Below are positions 5,197 through 8,372 of a stretch of 8,372 nucleotides of DNA, in pieces (the first letter of the stretch is position 1; every line of letters starts with the position of its first letter). Origin of the DNA: an uncultured Sutterella sp. (GTDB lineage Bacteria; Pseudomonadota; Gammaproteobacteria; Burkholderiales; Burkholderiaceae_F); assembly GCA_900542195.1 (NCBI GenBank), contig UQNA01000078.1, forward strand, positions 1-8,372. The letters are read 5' to 3'. The translations under genes and the position numbers were made by a program. Below the pieces are notes generated by a model. That model was not told the origin of the DNA. It ran no database searches and saw only the letters and a program-made list of their open reading frames with translations.

Positions 5197-8046
5197 TTGA
5201 TAAAAGATTTACAAGAAACCTCGTATCTCTTTGGAAGCAACGCGCCGTATGTTGAAGAGCTCTACGAGAACTATCTCGAAGATCCTTCCTCTGTTGACGA
5301 TAAATGGCGTCAATTCTTTGATAACTTGCAAAATTCTCCTGCTTCTGACGGCAAACTCGGGACTCATGATGTGGCTCATACCCCTATCATCGCCGCTTTG
5401 GCTCAGAAACGGGTTTCCGGTGTTGTCGGCCATTCCGACGGTGAATTGGAAATCGCCCGTAAACAGGTTGCAGTTCAGTCTTTAATCAGTGCTTATCGCT
5501 TTTTAGGTTCCAGAAGAGCCGTATTGGATCCGCTAAGAAGAAAAGAATTGCCGAAGGTTCCGGAATTGGAGCCGGCTTTTTACGGATTGACCGAAGCCGA
5601 TATGAACGTCACTTTCTCTGCAGCTAATACATTCTTCGGCTCCGAAAAGATGACGCTTCGTGAGATCTTGGATGCTCTGCGTCAAACCTACTGCGGTACG
5701 GTCGGTTATGAATTCATGTACGTTTCCGACCCGGCTATCAGACAATGGTGGGAAGAAAGAATTGAAAGTACTCGTTCGACTCCGAACTATCAGGCCCCTG
5801 AAAAGAAAAAGATTCTTGAAAAACTGACGGCTGCCGAAGGGCTGGAAAGATATCTCCATACTAAGTACGTCGGTCAAAAGCGCTTCTCCTTGGAAGGCGG
5901 TGAAAGCTTTATCGTCTCCATGGATGCAGTTGTCGAACAGGCTGCGGAATACGGTATCGAAGAAATGGTCATCGGTATGGCTCACCGCGGTCGCTTGAAC
6001 GTTTTGGTCAATACTCTCGGCAAGTCTCCTAAAGAACTTTTCTCAGAATTCGAAGGTAAGTACGCCAGCAGCGATTTGGCTGCCGGTGACGTTAAGTACC
6101 ACAACGGTTTCTCCAGCAACGTTGTTACTAAGAACGGCCCGATTCATCTAGCCTTGGCGTTTAATCCTTCTCACTTGGAAATCGTTGATCCGGTGGCGAT
6201 GGGAAGCGTTCGTGCCCGTCAAGACAGACTCAATGACCCGAAGGGTTTGAAAGTTTTAGGTGTGCTCGTTCACGGCGACGCGGCTTTCGCAGGCCAAGGC
6301 GTGGTCATGGAAACGTTGAACCTTGCCGATACTCGAGGTTACGGCACGGGCGGAACAATTCACTTGGTCATCAACAACCAGATTGGCTTTACAACATCGG
6401 ATCCCCGCGATAAAGGTTCGATGACTTACTGTACCGACCCCGCTAAATTAATTGAAGCCCCGGTCATCCACGTCAACGGAGATGACGCGGAAGCAGTCGT
6501 AATGGCTACACGCCTGGCCATGGAATTCCGAAATACCTTCCATAAAGATGTATTCGTTGATATCGTCTGCTTCAGAAGATTGGGACACAACGAACAAGAT
6601 ACCCCGTCACTGACTCAGCCTTTGATGTACAGCAAAGTGGCTGTTCACCCGGGGACTAGAGCGGTTTACGCTGAAAAACTGGTTACTCAAGGCGTGATTA
6701 CCGAAGACGAGGCCAAAGCTTTCGTGGCTGATTACCGCAGACAGCTGGAAGAGGGAACCATCCAAGAATTTGCTCCTTCTATTTCTGCAAAAACATCTCA
6801 TACCGTCAACTGGTCAAGATATAACGGTTCTTTGCAGGACCGCGTTCATACCGCCGTCCCGGTTCAAGAATTAAAGAGATTGGCGGAAATTATTACGACC
6901 GAACCGGAAAACTTTAAAGTTCATCCGCTCCTGGAAAAAGTCCTTACTGACCGCCGCTCTATGAAAGACGGATTGATTAACGTCGACTGGGGCTTGGCGG
7001 AACATTTGGCTTTTGCCACATTGCTGACCGGCGGTTATTCCGTCCGTGTCTCGGGTGAAGATGCCGGCAGAAGTACTTTCATGCACCGCCACGCAGTTTG
7101 GCATGATCAAAACCGCGGTACTTGGGATACGGGTATTTGGATTCCGCTTGAACACTTGTCTCCTACTCAGGGAAGATTCACCGTAATCGATTCCATCTTG
7201 TCTGAAGAAGCCGTATTAGGTTTTGAATACGGTTATTCAGGGACTGCTCCTGAATGCCTGACCATTTGGGAAGCACAGTTCGGAGATTTCGCAAACGGTG
7301 CTCAGGTAGTGATTGACCAATTCATCAGTTCCGGCGAAGCTAAGTGGGGCAGAAAGTCCGGACTGACGATGCTTCTTCCTCACGGATACGAAGGTCAAGG
7401 ACCTGAACACTCATCCGCTCGTGTCGAAAGATATCTGCAGTTGGCAGCCGACGACAACATGGTTATCGCTCAGCCGACAACCGCAGCTCAGATTTTCCAT
7501 CTGTTAAGACGTCAGATGGTGGGCAGAACACGTAAGCCTTTGATCGTATTCTCCCCGAAGAGCTTGTTAAGAAACAAAGCCGCAACCTCTCCGATGCAGG
7601 AACTTGCCGAGGGTAAATTCAAGGAGATTATCGGAGAAATTGAAGATCTCGACAGAAATTCCGTCACCCGTATTCTGGTTTGCACCGGCAAGGTTTACTA
7701 CGAGTTGGCAAAACGCCGTCAGGAACTTGCCGCTTACAACGTAGCAATAATTCGAATCGAGCAGCTTTATCCGTTTAATCAGCTTGAATTCAACAGCCAA
7801 TTCGAGAAATATCCGAATGTGAGCGAAGTCGTGTGGGTTCAGGATGAACCGCAGAATCAGGGTGCTTGGACCTATGTTCAGCAGAGAATTCTGGCGGCAA
7901 TGAATGTCGGCTGCCGTTTGGGCTATGCAGGACGTCCGTCTTCTTCGTCGCCTGCCGTCGGATATGCCAGCAAGCACGTTGAACAGCTCAAGACATTGCT
8001 TTCTGATGCTTTCGGACCTCTGAAAGGTCTTATCCAAATCAAATAG
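5197..8046 (+). CDS. sucA: 2-oxoglutarate dehydrogenase E1 component
   Basis: Thiamine-diphosphate E1 subunit of the 2-oxoglutarate dehydrogenase complex. It decarboxylates 2-oxoglutarate and passes the succinyl group to the lipoyl arm of SucB, in the cytoplasm. From TTG at 5197 it has 949 residues, close to E. coli SucA (933). It is complete: N-terminal SYLFGSNAPYVEELYENYL (E2-docking region), MAHRGRLNVL with the active-site His at about 263, HNGFSSN, FNPSHLEIVDP, GDAAFAGQG at about 360 and NNQIGFTTSDPRD at about 393 (thiamine diphosphate and Mg site), RRLGHNEQD, then the transketolase-like C-terminal part with EDAGRSTFMHRHA, HGYEGQGPEHSSARVERYLQL at about 729 and QDEPQNQGAW. A GTG start at 5188 would add three residues but overlaps the ribosome site. 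It is followed after 39 bases by sucB, the standard operon. No odd residues noticed. Confidence 0.97.
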   Translation: MIKDLQETSYLFGSNAPYVEELYENYLEDPSSVDDKWRQFFDNLQNSPASDGKLGTHDVAHTPIIAALAQKRVSGVVGHSDGELEIARKQVAVQSLISAYRFLGSRRAVLDPLRRKELPKVPELEPAFYGLTEADMNVTFSAANTFFGSEKMTLREILDALRQTYCGTVGYEFMYVSDPAIRQWWEERIESTRSTPNYQAPEKKKILEKLTAAEGLERYLHTKYVGQKRFSLEGGESFIVSMDAVVEQAAEYGIEEMVIGMAHRGRLNVLVNTLGKSPKELFSEFEGKYASSDLAAGDVKYHNGFSSNVVTKNGPIHLALAFNPSHLEIVDPVAMGSVRARQDRLNDPKGLKVLGVLVHGDAAFAGQGVVMETLNLADTRGYGTGGTIHLVINNQIGFTTSDPRDKGSMTYCTDPAKLIEAPVIHVNGDDAEAVVMATRLAMEFRNTFHKDVFVDIVCFRRLGHNEQDTPSLTQPLMYSKVAVHPGTRAVYAEKLVTQGVITEDEAKAFVADYRRQLEEGTIQEFAPSISAKTSHTVNWSRYNGSLQDRVHTAVPVQELKRLAEIITTEPENFKVHPLLEKVLTDRRSMKDGLINVDWGLAEHLAFATLLTGGYSVRVSGEDAGRSTFMHRHAVWHDQNRGTWDTGIWIPLEHLSPTQGRFTVIDSILSEEAVLGFEYGYSGTAPECLTIWEAQFGDFANGAQVVIDQFISSGEAKWGRKSGLTMLLPHGYEGQGPEHSSARVERYLQLAADDNMVIAQPTTAAQIFHLLRRQMVGRTRKPLIVFSPKSLLRNKAATSPMQELAEGKFKEIIGEIEDLDRNSVTRILVCTGKVYYELAKRRQELAAYNVAIIRIEQLYPFNQLEFNSQFEKYPNVSEVVWVQDEPQNQGAWTYVQQRILAAMNVGCRLGYAGRPSSSSPAVGYASKHVEQLKTLLSDAFGPLKGLIQIK

Positions 8047-8085
8047 CGAACAGTTTTAAGAATTCCAGTTAGTGGAGAAATATTT

Positions 8086-8372
8086 ATGGCCATTATTGAA
8101 GTAGTCGTTCCCGAACTTTCAGAGTCCGTTTCCGAAGCAAGTTTGATTGAATGGAAAAAGAAAGTAGGGGACCGCGTCAGCGCAGATGAAGTGCTGATTG
8201 AAATTGAAACCGACAAAATTGTGATGGAAGTTCCGGCACCGGAATCCGGCGTACTGGTTTCCATCCAGCAGGGCAATGGTGCTTCCGTAACAGGCGGTCA
8301 GCTGCTGGCAACCATTGATACCTCTGCAGCTGCCTCTGCAGAAGTCCCGGCTCCGAAACAAGCCGCTCCTCA
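8086..8372 (+). CDS. sucB: Dihydrolipoamide succinyltransferase (E2), N-terminal part
   Basis: E2 core subunit of the 2-oxoglutarate dehydrogenase complex. Its lipoyl arm takes the succinyl group from SucA and transfers it to CoA. The first 95 codons are in the window: a full lipoyl domain starting MAIIEVVVPELSESVSEASL, with the lipoylated lysine K44 in IEIETDKIVMEVPAP, ending at about residue 79. After it begins an Ala/Pro-rich linker (AAASAEVPAPKQAAP) that leads to the E1/E3-binding and catalytic domains beyond the edge. ATG is at 8086, with GGAG eight bases upstream. The 39-base gap after sucA, without promoter or terminator, indicates co-transcription; lpd would be expected next but is outside the window. 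Confidence 0.96.
   Translation, partial: MAIIEVVVPELSESVSEASLIEWKKKVGDRVSADEVLIEIETDKIVMEVPAPESGVLVSIQQGNGASVTGGQLLATIDTSAAASAEVPAPKQAAP

Noticed and set aside
7567..8361. Minus-strand ORFs opposite sucA and sucB
   Set aside because: They are antisense to conserved enzymes and have no family features.

Overview
The window looks like chromosomal DNA of a host-associated betaproteobacterium, most likely a Sutterellaceae member (Sutterella or Parasutterella type). The malate dehydrogenase start and the 2-oxoglutarate dehydrogenase E1 both read like Burkholderiales proteins. A LysR regulator beside a secreted, heme-less fumarate-reductase-like flavoprotein is the kind of gene pair that is multiplied in those asaccharolytic gut anaerobes. 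The genus is an inference; no rRNA or phylogenetic marker is present.

Layout: (1) 1-281, minus strand: 5' third of mdh, running off the left edge. (2) 282-611: no gene, but a 9-bp-arm inverted repeat upstream of mdh. (3) 612-1159, minus: a DinJ/YafQ-type toxin-antitoxin pair. All six known YafQ catalytic residues are kept in the toxin, but its reading frame has no ATG, GTG or TTG start. (4) 1300-2202, minus: a GufA-like ZIP metal transporter with a perfect SD and a short palindrome over a possible promoter. (5) 2419-4834: a LysR regulator (minus) divergent from a periplasmic flavoprotein (plus). A LysR-type box lies about 65 bp before the predicted flavoprotein transcription start, and a strong hairpin terminator follows the gene. 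(6) 4883-5196: sucA leader with a consensus -10 box and a small hairpin just before the ribosome binding site. (7) 5197-8372, plus: sucA and the first 95 codons of sucB, the start of the 2-oxoglutarate dehydrogenase operon.

Two TCA-cycle loci (mdh, sucAB) thus flank about 4.9 kb of accessory genes: stress or addiction module, metal uptake, and a regulated respiratory-type reductase. The most interesting unit is the LysR/flavoprotein pair. The reductase keeps the FAD-binding fold, but by hand alignment it has replaced every residue that fumarate reductases use to bind and protonate fumarate, so its substrate is probably something else.
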